Positions 24,041 to 30,872 of a DNA stretch of 33,624 bases are shown piece after piece. Source of the DNA: Pseudobdellovibrionaceae bacterium. Lineage in GTDB: Bacteria; Bdellovibrionota; Bdellovibrionia; Bdellovibrionales; Bdellovibrionaceae. Numbering within the stretch: position 1 is the first letter of the stretch; the number at the start of each line of letters is the position of its first letter. The notes under the pieces were generated by a model. That model saw nothing but the letters and a program-made list of their open reading frames with translations. It ran no database searches and had not been told where the DNA came from. A program made the position numbers and the translations under genes. The stretch covers positions 1 to 33,624 of the forward strand of contig CANCBY010000003.1 of NCBI GenBank assembly GCA_947374445.1, given 5' to 3'.

Positions 24041-24954
24041 AGCTGGGCACCAGGCAGAGTCAGTTCACAGCAAAAACCTTTTTCAGTCGTCGATTTAAAA
24101 TGAATATCACCTCGCATTTTTTGCATTAAGTGCCGACAGAGATATAGTCCAATGCCGTTGCCAGTTCCCGCGGTTTGGGGTGTTATTTCGCGGCCGAGAG
24201 TGTTGAGAGCCACTTGGCTGCCAGAGCCGTTGTCACAGATCTCAAGTTTGACATCGCCGCTAGAAAGTTTTTGATAAGTGACTTTGATGACCGTGGCCTG
24301 GCCATGATGGCGAGAGTTTTCGATCAGATTTCGGAGCACACTCTTAAGAGCCCGAGAATCCGCCAATACTTGAGCTGACTGTTGAGGTGACGGAACAGAT
24401 TCGTCTGATGTAAACTTGATCCGCAGGTCATGGAATTCCATTTGCAGAGAGTGAATCAAGGGTTGAATTTCAATTTTTTGAATTAAAAGCTTAAACTCCG
24501 CTTCGTGCGAAAGCAGCAAAGAGTTTTCAAGTTGCAAGTCCAAGCGAGAAACGTCGGCGAGCAGGCGTTTAAGAACTTTATTTTCGCTGCCGTCTTTGTT
24601 GCGAGCGATTTCTTCTGCTAAAATTTCGGCCTGCAAGCGCAAACGCGAAATCGAGGTTTTTATGTCATGGCTGAAGTTGGCAAAAAAGAATCGAAGACTT
24701 TCATTGCGTTGGTCTTCGCGTCGGCTCATAGCAATCAGAAGACCGCCACCAAGTAGCACCGTCACTAAAAGTGTCGAGCCTTCCCAGAAATACATCCGAT
24801 TTCGTTGGTTGAACTCTTGGTTGTACTCAGCGTTTGCTGAGTCTTCTGAGGGGCCGATACCTCGTAGATTAAGAACAAACCACCAACTGACCAAAGAAAA
24901 AGTAAAGACCAGCCAGAGAGCGCTAAAAAGAGTGCGGGCTTTGCTCAACTTCAT
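24037..24954 (-). CDS. Sensor histidine kinase inside the haem operon
   Basis: 305 residues. Two membrane segments (about 10-30 and 58-76) flank a periplasmic loop of about 28 residues. HisKA has ANFSHDIKTSISRLRLQ with His96. The ATPase domain has the N box NLIENSRHHG (209-218), DNGSG (241-245) and GTGNGIGL (263-270). There is no HAMP or PAS domain, so signal input is probably through the short loop or membrane helices. It is the cognate kinase of the adjacent regulator by position. It overlaps hemL (4 bases) and the regulator (4 bases), so it is translated as part of the haem operon. A haem, porphyrin, iron or oxygen signal is plausible but not shown. Confidence 0.93.
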   Translation of the reverse strand: MKLSKARTLFSALWLVFTFSLVSWWFVLNLRGIGPSEDSANAEYNQEFNQRNRMYFWEGSTLLVTVLLGGGLLIAMSRREDQRNESLRFFFANFSHDIKTSISRLRLQAEILAEEIARNKDGSENKVLKRLLADVSRLDLQLENSLLLSHEAEFKLLIQKIEIQPLIHSLQMEFHDLRIKFTSDESVPSPQQSAQVLADSRALKSVLRNLIENSRHHGQATVIKVTYQKLSSGDVKLEICDNGSGSQVALNTLGREITPQTAGTGNGIGLYLCRHLMQKMRGDIHFKSTTEKGFCCELTLPGAQL

Positions 24955-26282
24955 GAGGGGCGGACTCCAAACTTGTCATTTTGAATATCAAAGAGTGCGG
25001 ATTTTATAATAGTCACGGTCTCTGCTAAAACTTCGGAGGAATGGGCGGCTGACATAAAGCCGACCTCATACGCGTTCGGAGCTAAGTAAAGACCTTTATT
25101 GAGTGCATTTAAAAACAATTTTTTAAATCCCGCCGCCTGATTTTTTGGAATTAAATGATTTGAGCGAATAGCTGCATCTGTGTTTTCGCGTTTTTCATGG
25201 ATCCAAAATAGCGATTCAAACGATACCATATTCATATTTTGCGTATGCAAGAGTGGCTGCAGTTCTTTTTTTAAGTGTTCCGTTTTGGCCTTTAAAAGCT
25301 CCCAGCCTTGAATGCGTTTCATTTTTTTGAGAGTGGCAAGACCCGCGCGCATGCCGATGGGGTTGGCGCTCAAGGTTCCTGCTTGATAAACTGGGCCCAG
25401 AGGCGCCACCATATCCATCAGATCTTGTCGGCCTCCATAGCAGCCAACCGGAAAACCTCCACCTAAAATTTTTCCGTAGCAAACGAGATCTGGAATGATA
25501 CCCGTAATTTCGGCCATGCCCCCCAAGGCCACACGAAAGCCCGAGATCACTTCGTCAAAAATAAGGAGCACATTATTTTTTTTGCATTTATCAGCTACAA
25601 ATTTCAAAAACTCCAAACGCTGTGGCAGCAGACCATAATTGGCAGGCAATGGCTCGATAATAACCGCCGCGAGCTCGCACTGATTTTCTTCAAAAACACG
25701 GTTGAACTCAGCTTCGTCATCAAGAGGGCATACGACAGTGAGTTTACCAACAGTGGCAGAGATTCCAGCGCTCGAAGGCACCGCCTCGCCGGCGAGTCCA
25801 CTTCCAGCGCTGACTAAGAGAGAGTCCACGTGGCCATGATAGCAGCCATCAAATTTAAGAATCTTTTCGCGGCCTGTAGCGCCTCGGGCTACGCGCAGTG
25901 CGCTCATGACAGCTTCGGTGCCCGAAGAAACAAAGCGCAGTTTTCCAAGCCAAGGGATATTTTCTTTGAGCCATTCGCCGAGTTCGAGCGAGTAGGGCTC
26001 GCAGGCTCCAAAAGTCCAAGAGGTGTGAATCATCTCAAGAACCACTTCTTGCACCTCAGGGTCACGATGGCCCAAAATCAAAGGTCCAAAGCTTTGGCAG
26101 TAGTCGATGTATCTTTTGCCCTCGACATCAAAAAGATAAGCTCCTTCTGATTTTGCAAAAAAAATTGGGGCTCGGTCCATTCCTTTGAAAGATCGAACGG
26201 GCGAGTGAACACCGCCGGGCGCGACTTTAAGAGCGCGTTGAAAAAGCTGAGATGAAAGATCGTTTTTAGTGTTTTCGGTCAT
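24951..26282 (-). CDS. hemL: Glutamate-1-semialdehyde 2,1-aminomutase
   Basis: A PLP enzyme that converts glutamate-1-semialdehyde to 5-aminolevulinate, the second step of the C5 route. Seen: GGVHSPVRSFKG at the N-terminus, FVSSGTEAVMSALRVARG around 117-133, KFDGCYHGHVDSLLVSAGSG, IFDEVISGFR with the PLP-ring Asp243, and the PLP Lys271 in LVCYGKILGGGFPVG. The 443-residue length is normal. The ATG at 26282 is chosen because it overlaps the hemC stop by 4 bases (ATGA), as other joins in this operon do; an in-frame GTG at 26297 would add five residues. Confidence 0.97.
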   Translation of the reverse strand: MTENTKNDLSSQLFQRALKVAPGGVHSPVRSFKGMDRAPIFFAKSEGAYLFDVEGKRYIDYCQSFGPLILGHRDPEVQEVVLEMIHTSWTFGACEPYSLELGEWLKENIPWLGKLRFVSSGTEAVMSALRVARGATGREKILKFDGCYHGHVDSLLVSAGSGLAGEAVPSSAGISATVGKLTVVCPLDDEAEFNRVFEENQCELAAVIIEPLPANYGLLPQRLEFLKFVADKCKKNNVLLIFDEVISGFRVALGGMAEITGIIPDLVCYGKILGGGFPVGCYGGRQDLMDMVAPLGPVYQAGTLSANPIGMRAGLATLKKMKRIQGWELLKAKTEHLKKELQPLLHTQNMNMVSFESLFWIHEKRENTDAAIRSNHLIPKNQAAGFKKLFLNALNKGLYLAPNAYEVGFMSAAHSSEVLAETVTIIKSALFDIQNDKFGVRPS

Positions 26283-27781
26283 GACAATTTTCTCCACTCA
26301 GATTCGCTGAGATAAATATGGGGGGAAGGTAAGCCTTTTTGCATGAGATGCTCTTTGAGCGCAAGCCAAGTGTTTCCTGGACCTGAAGAGTGAGCGCGAT
26401 TTAAAATTTCAGGGAGCTGTGAGGTCACAGCTTCAAAAAGAAAAAAGCTGGTCCAAAAATAGCTGTTGGCTTCAAGAATTTCTTTTTTGAATGCGGGACT
26501 TAGGGGGGCAGTGAGTTTCATCTGATAGGTTGCAATGCCAGAAATTTTGCTCGGAGAACTTGTGGAGTGCGTGAGTTTTGTCCATTGCAAAGGCTGCTGT
26601 GCGAGAGTGTCTATTTGCGGGTCTTCGCTCTCACCGAGGCCTTCACTGCAACCGTGGACCCAGACTCCGAGTGTTGCTAGTTGCTTCCAAGTTTCTGTGC
26701 CAGCGGCCCAGACGTACCCCTTAAATGGGCGCCAGGCAGAAATACGACTGACAAATAAAGCGTTCGTGTCACCAGGAATATTGTAAGGCAGCTCGTGACG
26801 CTCGATGAGCGGACGCAAAGCAGAGCTGCTCCATTTTTTTGACTCAGAAATTGTTTTTTGTAATTGAGAATGAGTTAAGCGGGCTGAATCTAGAATTTGC
26901 CCCTGATCAGTGAGCCCTTGTAAAAATTCAATTTCACCGTATAGACGTGGCAAAATGGCGATGCCAATTTTTTGATGGCAGCCTCCGCCAAAGCCTGCCA
27001 AAATTTCTCTTTCTTTTTGTGCGGCTTCAAAAGTCTCTGCGTGATTAATTTTTTTTAAAAATGTCGAAAGATCATTTCGGCTTGATTTGATCTCAATGGC
27101 AAGAGCCCCTTGCGCAGCCGCATTGGGATTTTTACTTAAAGGTAAAACCATCCACTGGCATTGCATGAGCGAGCTCTTTAGTTCATTCTTTAATTCTTGA
27201 AATTCAGGCCAAGGGGCCTGCAGCAGTCTATCAATTGCAGCCTTTGCTAGGACAAGACCATCAACTTCTTTCGCAGCTAGAAGTTTCGCGATGCGAGTAG
27301 GAATATTTCCGCGAATATCGCTAAATTCAATGTTGTGGGGACCGTGCGGTAAAGCTAATGATAAAAAATCTGTGAGATTTTTTTGTCGGCGCAAAGAGGA
27401 GCTAAAAATTTTAACAGTTTTGGTTTTTTCAATATTTTCAAGCGAGGACTTTTTGATCAGCAAGAGATCTCGTTGATCAGCCCGAGGCAATGTGGCCACA
27501 ATTTCGGTGCCTGGTGCTCGCTCGGTGGGAAGGTCCTTCCAGGAGTGAACGACTATGTCTGTGCGCTCCTGCAAAAGATCTTCAAGAAAGTCTTCTGTGA
27601 AAACTCCTTTTTGCGGCATTTTCCAAAGTGGGTCCGTTAAGTTTTTATCGCCGAGAGATTCACGAAAAAAATATTGAATTTTTAGGTCAGGCTGAAGTTT
27701 TTTGAGAGCGTCTCCCACTTGCAGTGCTTGGAAGCGAGCTAAAAAACTGGATCTCGCTGAAATTCGAATTGTCTCTAGCAT
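26279..27781 (-). CDS. hemC: Hydroxymethylbilane synthase fused to a HemD-like C-terminal region
   Basis: HemC condenses four porphobilinogens into hydroxymethylbilane. Residues 1-310 are HemC: SARSSFLARFQ, GVFTEDFLEDLL, VVHSWKDLPT with catalytic Asp83, RGNIPTRIAKLL, AAAQGALAIE, and LAGFGGGCH with Cys268, which holds the dipyrromethane cofactor. Residues from about 335 to 500 are extra and resemble the second part of uroporphyrinogen-III synthase: ALFVSRISAW, YVWAAGTETWKQLATLGVWV, GLGESED and NRAHSSGPGNTWLALKEHL (a substrate-binding-like GP-T motif). No separate hemD is seen in the cluster, so this part may do the HemD step. It is only about 160 residues, shorter than usual HemD (about 250). 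The HemC call is firm; the HemD-like call is moderate. The start overlaps the hemA stop by 7 bases. Confidence 0.93.
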   Translation of the reverse strand: MLETIRISARSSFLARFQALQVGDALKKLQPDLKIQYFFRESLGDKNLTDPLWKMPQKGVFTEDFLEDLLQERTDIVVHSWKDLPTERAPGTEIVATLPRADQRDLLLIKKSSLENIEKTKTVKIFSSSLRRQKNLTDFLSLALPHGPHNIEFSDIRGNIPTRIAKLLAAKEVDGLVLAKAAIDRLLQAPWPEFQELKNELKSSLMQCQWMVLPLSKNPNAAAQGALAIEIKSSRNDLSTFLKKINHAETFEAAQKEREILAGFGGGCHQKIGIAILPRLYGEIEFLQGLTDQGQILDSARLTHSQLQKTISESKKWSSSALRPLIERHELPYNIPGDTNALFVSRISAWRPFKGYVWAAGTETWKQLATLGVWVHGCSEGLGESEDPQIDTLAQQPLQWTKLTHSTSSPSKISGIATYQMKLTAPLSPAFKKEILEANSYFWTSFFLFEAVTSQLPEILNRAHSSGPGNTWLALKEHLMQKGLPSPHIYLSESEWRKLS

Positions 27782-28704
27782 AAATCATCCCATCCCATCG
27801 GGCGATGATGGGAGCGCAAAGAGTACGCTTTGACACATTTGGAGATTTCGTTTCGGATCCGCGGGAGGGCCTCTTGAATTTTTTGTTGTTGGCCTTTGAG
27901 CAGGTCAAAAAGATCTTTGAGCTCAACCACATTGTATTTATCACTGACGAGGCTTGTTTGTTTTGAGTCCAGCGAGCGGCAATCAATAATTTGAGAAATT
28001 TTTTGTCCGCGAGAGGCGAAAAGGAGTTTAAGTTCTTCGCTTGAAATGGGCGCAGCGACGACAACAAGTTCTGCTAAAGACGTTTGTGTTGAGTCGTACA
28101 GGTCATGAAAACGCAGAGTCCCTTCATTCGTATAGCGCTCAGGATTTCTGACGTGAATATCAATGCGTTTATTTTTAAACCAAGGAATGACTTCTTGGGC
28201 CAGATGCCCGTAGCCAATGATGCTGACACTTGGGAGGTCTTTGCTCATTTTTCGAATCAGGCTTCCATAACTATGAACACCAAGTCCCTTGAGATGAATA
28301 TCACGAATGGCTTTGACCTCTTGATAAAGAAACTGGACCGCCCGCGAGTCACGAAAAAATGAAATTTTCTGAGCCTCTGGGGACTGAGCAAAAAGTTTGA
28401 ATTGACCAAAGATTTCGGTTTCTCCGACGACTTTTGAATCCAGACCACAGAGAAGCGAAAGTAAAAACTCCAATGCCATATCGCCCTCGTAAAAACGCGG
28501 AGATTTTTCGGGAGGTGAAGAGGGCATTTCAGGCAAAATAGCCTCGAGTAATTTTTTTTCTTCTGCGGAGTTATAAAAATGGATTTTGCGGAGACAGGTT
28601 TCCCATACAGCACCTGGAGATACATCTGAGGCCTTCAAATGTAGGTTTGTTTCTGAGGTTTTAGCAGCATGGTATAAACGCAGATTTTCAAATGTGTTTG
28701 GCAT
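27775..28704 (-). CDS. hemA: Short glutamyl-tRNA reductase without the dimerisation domain
   Basis: Reduces glutamyl-tRNA(Glu) to glutamate-1-semialdehyde with NADPH, the committed step of the C5 pathway. Seen: TCLRKIHFY with the nucleophile Cys37 (the usual motif is TCNRTE), GLDSKVVGETEIFGQFK at 87-103, and the NADPH-binding SIIGYGHLAQEV (161-172). The protein ends during the long spinal helix (DLFDLLKGQQQKIQEALPRI), and the C-terminal dimerisation domain of about 100 residues is missing: 309 residues instead of about 420. The stop is shared with hemC by overlap, so truncation by a sequencing gap is unlikely. First gene of the operon; the upstream region is shared with hemB. Confidence 0.9.
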   Translation of the reverse strand: MPNTFENLRLYHAAKTSETNLHLKASDVSPGAVWETCLRKIHFYNSAEEKKLLEAILPEMPSSPPEKSPRFYEGDMALEFLLSLLCGLDSKVVGETEIFGQFKLFAQSPEAQKISFFRDSRAVQFLYQEVKAIRDIHLKGLGVHSYGSLIRKMSKDLPSVSIIGYGHLAQEVIPWFKNKRIDIHVRNPERYTNEGTLRFHDLYDSTQTSLAELVVVAAPISSEELKLLFASRGQKISQIIDCRSLDSKQTSLVSDKYNVVELKDLFDLLKGQQQKIQEALPRIRNEISKCVKAYSLRSHHRPMGWDDLC

Positions 28705-28760
28705 GGTTAAACTCTCAATCTTGGGGCTTTAATCACTCTAATTGATACTTGTTATTTATT

Positions 28761-28777
28761 TGTCATGGGAATGTCAT
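28761..28777. promoter_or_regulatory. TGTCAT direct repeat, possible OmpR-type binding site
   Basis: TGTCAT occurs at 28761-28766 and again at 28772-28777, one helical turn (11 bp) apart, in the divergent hemA-hemB upstream region. OmpR/PhoB regulators bind such direct repeats, and one is encoded in the operon. Function is inferred. Confidence 0.45.
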
Positions 28778-28831
28778 CTTCAACAAAAATGAGGCACGAG
28801 CGATTAATTTTTGGTAAAATCATGATTATAT

Positions 28832-28858
28832 GAGTAAAAATAAGTCTTATTTCGACTC
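28832..28858. promoter_or_regulatory. Hyphenated palindrome just upstream of hemB
   Basis: Inner arms AAATAAG and CTTATTT flank a single T (28838-28852). Outer arms GAGT (28832-28835) and ACTC (28855-28858) extend the symmetry across two mismatches, so 11 of 13 pairs match. The centre is 35 bases before the hemB ATG. Candidate operator; the 7-1-7 inner layout is that of Fur-family sites. Confidence 0.5.
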
Positions 28859-28879
28859 TTTCAAAGACTGAGGCTCAAA

Positions 28880-29899
28880 ATGAAAAAAAATGCCGCTGCT
28901 ATAAGCTCATCTACCTTCTCTATTCGTACAAGACTTCGTCGAAATCGGCGGACCGACGCTATCCGCCAGGGTTTGAGTGAGACGCATTTAGCCTTAGAAA
29001 ATCTAGTGATGCCTTTGTTTATTTGCGAGGGCTGCAAGGAGTCTACGCCGATCAAAGCAATGCCTGGGATTTCACGCATGAGCACAGACCTAAGTTTGGA
29101 AGAAATAGAAAAGTGCCTCAAACTGGGACTTAAGTCTTTTGCAATTTTCCCGGCTATTTCAGATGATAAAAAAAGCTCGCAAGCCACAGAAGCTACCAAC
29201 GAGAAGGGGCTTGGCATTCAATGCCTTAAAAAAATTCGCGATGAGTTTCCTGAGGCCGTGCTTTACGCGGATGTGGCACTAGATCCTTTTTCTTCGGATG
29301 GCCATGATGGCCTAGTTAAAAACGGAAAGATTATCAACGACGAATCTGTGGCTGTGCTGGTTGAAATGGCTTTGCTGCAAGCAGCGGTCGGTGCCGATTA
29401 TGTTGCGCCTTCAGATATGATGGACGGACGGATTGGTGCTATTCGAAGCGCACTGGATAAGGCTGGATTTGTTGATACTGGCATCATGGCATACTCAGCA
29501 AAATATGCGTCGAGTTTTTACGGGCCTTTTCGCGAGGCTCTGGCTTCGGCTCCCAAATTCGGCGATAAAAAAACTTATCAAATGGATTACCGCAATCGCC
29601 GTGAGGCTCACCGCGAAGTCCGACTCGATATCAACGAGGGAGCTGATATTGTTATGGTTAAGCCTGCTTTGTCTTATTTGGATGTGATATTGTCCCTGCG
29701 ACAGCGTTTTGATATTCCTATTGCGGCTTACAACGTGAGCGGTGAGTACGCTATGATCAAGTTTGCGGCTCAGGCAGGTGCCATCGATGGCGAAAAAGCA
29801 GCGCTCGAGTGTTTGACCTCTATTCGTCGAGCAGGGGCGGATTTAATCTTTACTTACTTTGCAAAAGAAATGGCCCAAAAGATGGCGGCGCTTCTCTGA
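28880..29899 (+). CDS. hemB: Porphobilinogen synthase (5-aminolevulinate dehydratase), Mg-type
   Basis: Condenses two 5-aminolevulinate molecules to porphobilinogen. The Schiff-base lysines are Lys208 (AYSAKYASSFYGPFREA) and Lys261 (MVKPALSYLD). The metal-binding stretch ADVALDPFSSDGHDG carries Asp131, Asp135 and Asp140 where zinc enzymes have cysteines, so this is the Mg2+-dependent class. RLRRNRRTDAIR at the N-terminus and NVSGEYAMIKFAA are typical. The 339-residue length is normal. The ATG at 28880 has GAGG 7 bases upstream. It is the only haem gene on the plus strand and shares its 175-bp upstream region with hemA. Confidence 0.97.
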   Translation: MKKNAAAISSSTFSIRTRLRRNRRTDAIRQGLSETHLALENLVMPLFICEGCKESTPIKAMPGISRMSTDLSLEEIEKCLKLGLKSFAIFPAISDDKKSSQATEATNEKGLGIQCLKKIRDEFPEAVLYADVALDPFSSDGHDGLVKNGKIINDESVAVLVEMALLQAAVGADYVAPSDMMDGRIGAIRSALDKAGFVDTGIMAYSAKYASSFYGPFREALASAPKFGDKKTYQMDYRNRREAHREVRLDINEGADIVMVKPALSYLDVILSLRQRFDIPIAAYNVSGEYAMIKFAAQAGAIDGEKAALECLTSIRRAGADLIFTYFAKEMAQKMAALL

Positions 29900-29903
29900 A
29901 ATA

Positions 29904-29937
29904 CAAGCTCAGCTCCTTTTAAAAAGGGCTGAGCTTG
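29904..29937. terminator. Strong hairpin after hemB
   Basis: Arms CAAGCTCAGC and GCTGAGCTTG pair perfectly, with more pairing inside (CC-TTTT against AAAA-GG). It lies 4 bases after the hemB stop and 32 bases after the end of the convergent minus gene, so it may end both transcripts, though no long T run follows on either strand. Confidence 0.65.
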
Positions 29938-29969
29938 AACGAAAAAAGAAAGCACTCGCCGAGAGCTAG

Positions 29970-30425
29970 TTATCGATCCGTTTTGCAAACAAGGCGAACG
30001 CTAAAGTGGTTGCCGCCCTCTGAATCTCCGCCAGTATAATATCCAATCAAGACACCATTTTCATTCTTTCCAGAACCGATGCCAGTAGCCAATGAAGTCT
30101 CAAGATTTTTTTTACTAAGGTTGGCCGGAAGGAGCAGGCGAATGTTTCCAGGCAAAACATATTGAATTGTGCCTTTGTAAGGACTGTGATTGCTGACAAC
30201 CATTGTTCCGGTCACGGTAGCTCTTGTTGGTAAAAGAACATCTTTGTATTCTTCTGAGGTGTTGAAGCGAATATCACGCAATGTTGTTTGCGATACTGTG
30301 ATAGCCGTCATGATGGGTGTTGGGCTTTTGCTGTAGCGGTCATAGCAAGAAATGACATCGCCGGCTGTTGCCATCGCTTGATGAGTTGTTGCTAAAATAA
30401 TCAGTGCAGATAAAAGTGTTTTCAT
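29970..30425 (-). CDS. Small exported protein of unknown function
   Basis: 151 residues. MKTLLSALIILATTHQAMATAG is a Sec signal peptide. The mature protein is rich in beta-type residues, Thr, Ser and Gly, with two Cys (Cys27 in DVISCYDRY and one near the C-terminus in RLVCKTDR) that could form a disulphide. Family not recognised; it may be a small periplasmic or secreted protein. The ATG at 30425 is preceded by GAGGAG 7 bases upstream. A Fur-like sequence lies about 60-80 bases upstream, so iron control is possible. Confidence 0.75.
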   Translation of the reverse strand: MKTLLSALIILATTHQAMATAGDVISCYDRYSKSPTPIMTAITVSQTTLRDIRFNTSEEYKDVLLPTRATVTGTMVVSNHSPYKGTIQYVLPGNIRLLLPANLSKKNLETSLATGIGSGKNENGVLIGYYTGGDSEGGNHFSVRLVCKTDR

Positions 30426-30486
30426 TGTGACTCCTCGTAAAAGTATTTGTTGAAGAGCTTTTAGGGGAATTTCAAAGAATTGTAAA

Positions 30487-30505
30487 ACGCATGATTATCA
30501 TTTTG
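30487..30505. promoter_or_regulatory. Fur-box-like sequence
   Basis: The core CATGATTATCATTTTG (30490-30505) agrees with the E. coli Fur consensus at 13 of its last 16 positions; the first three do not match. It lies upstream of the exported protein gene ending at 29970 and just downstream of the DMT gene stop. It also sits in a weak GCATGA/TCATGC inverted repeat. Whether this organism's Fur uses that consensus is unknown. Confidence 0.4.
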
Positions 30506-30539
30506 TCATGCAAAAAATGAATAAATTCTTTAGAAGGTT

Positions 30540-30872
30540 TTAGGATCTAAAAACGAAGTACACAGCGCCTATCAGGCAAAAACCCGCCCAGAGAAAATCA
30601 AGCTTCAGCGGTTGTTTCATAACAAAATAGCTAAATCCTGCAAAGACAATCATGGTGATGACTTCTTGGATGATCTTCAGCTGTGGCAAAGAATAAGTTT
30701 CAGAACCGATGCGATTGGCAGGAACTTGCAACAGGTATTCAAAAAATGCAATTCCCCAGCTCACAAGAATCACCCAGATAAGGGGAGAATCTTTCATCGA
30801 CTTCAGATGCCCGTACCATGCGTACGTCATGAAGATATTCGACAAAAACAATAGTCCCACGGATAGGTACAT
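30540..30872 (-). CDS. Small DMT-type membrane protein (DUF486-like)
   Basis: 110 residues with four predicted membrane segments: LSVGLLFLSNIFMTYAWYG, PLIWVILVSWGIAFFEYLL, LKIIQEVITMIVFAGFSYFV and FLWAGFCLIGAVYFVF. The pattern MTYAWYGHLK, VPANRIG and QLKIIQEVIT is that of the DUF486 family of small drug/metabolite-transporter-like proteins. Substrate unknown. The ATG at 30872 directly follows the stop of the Na/Pi cotransporter gene, with AGAGGA inside that gene, so the two are translated together. Confidence 0.85.
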   Translation of the reverse strand: MYLSVGLLFLSNIFMTYAWYGHLKSMKDSPLIWVILVSWGIAFFEYLLQVPANRIGSETYSLPQLKIIQEVITMIVFAGFSYFVMKQPLKLDFLWAGFCLIGAVYFVFRS

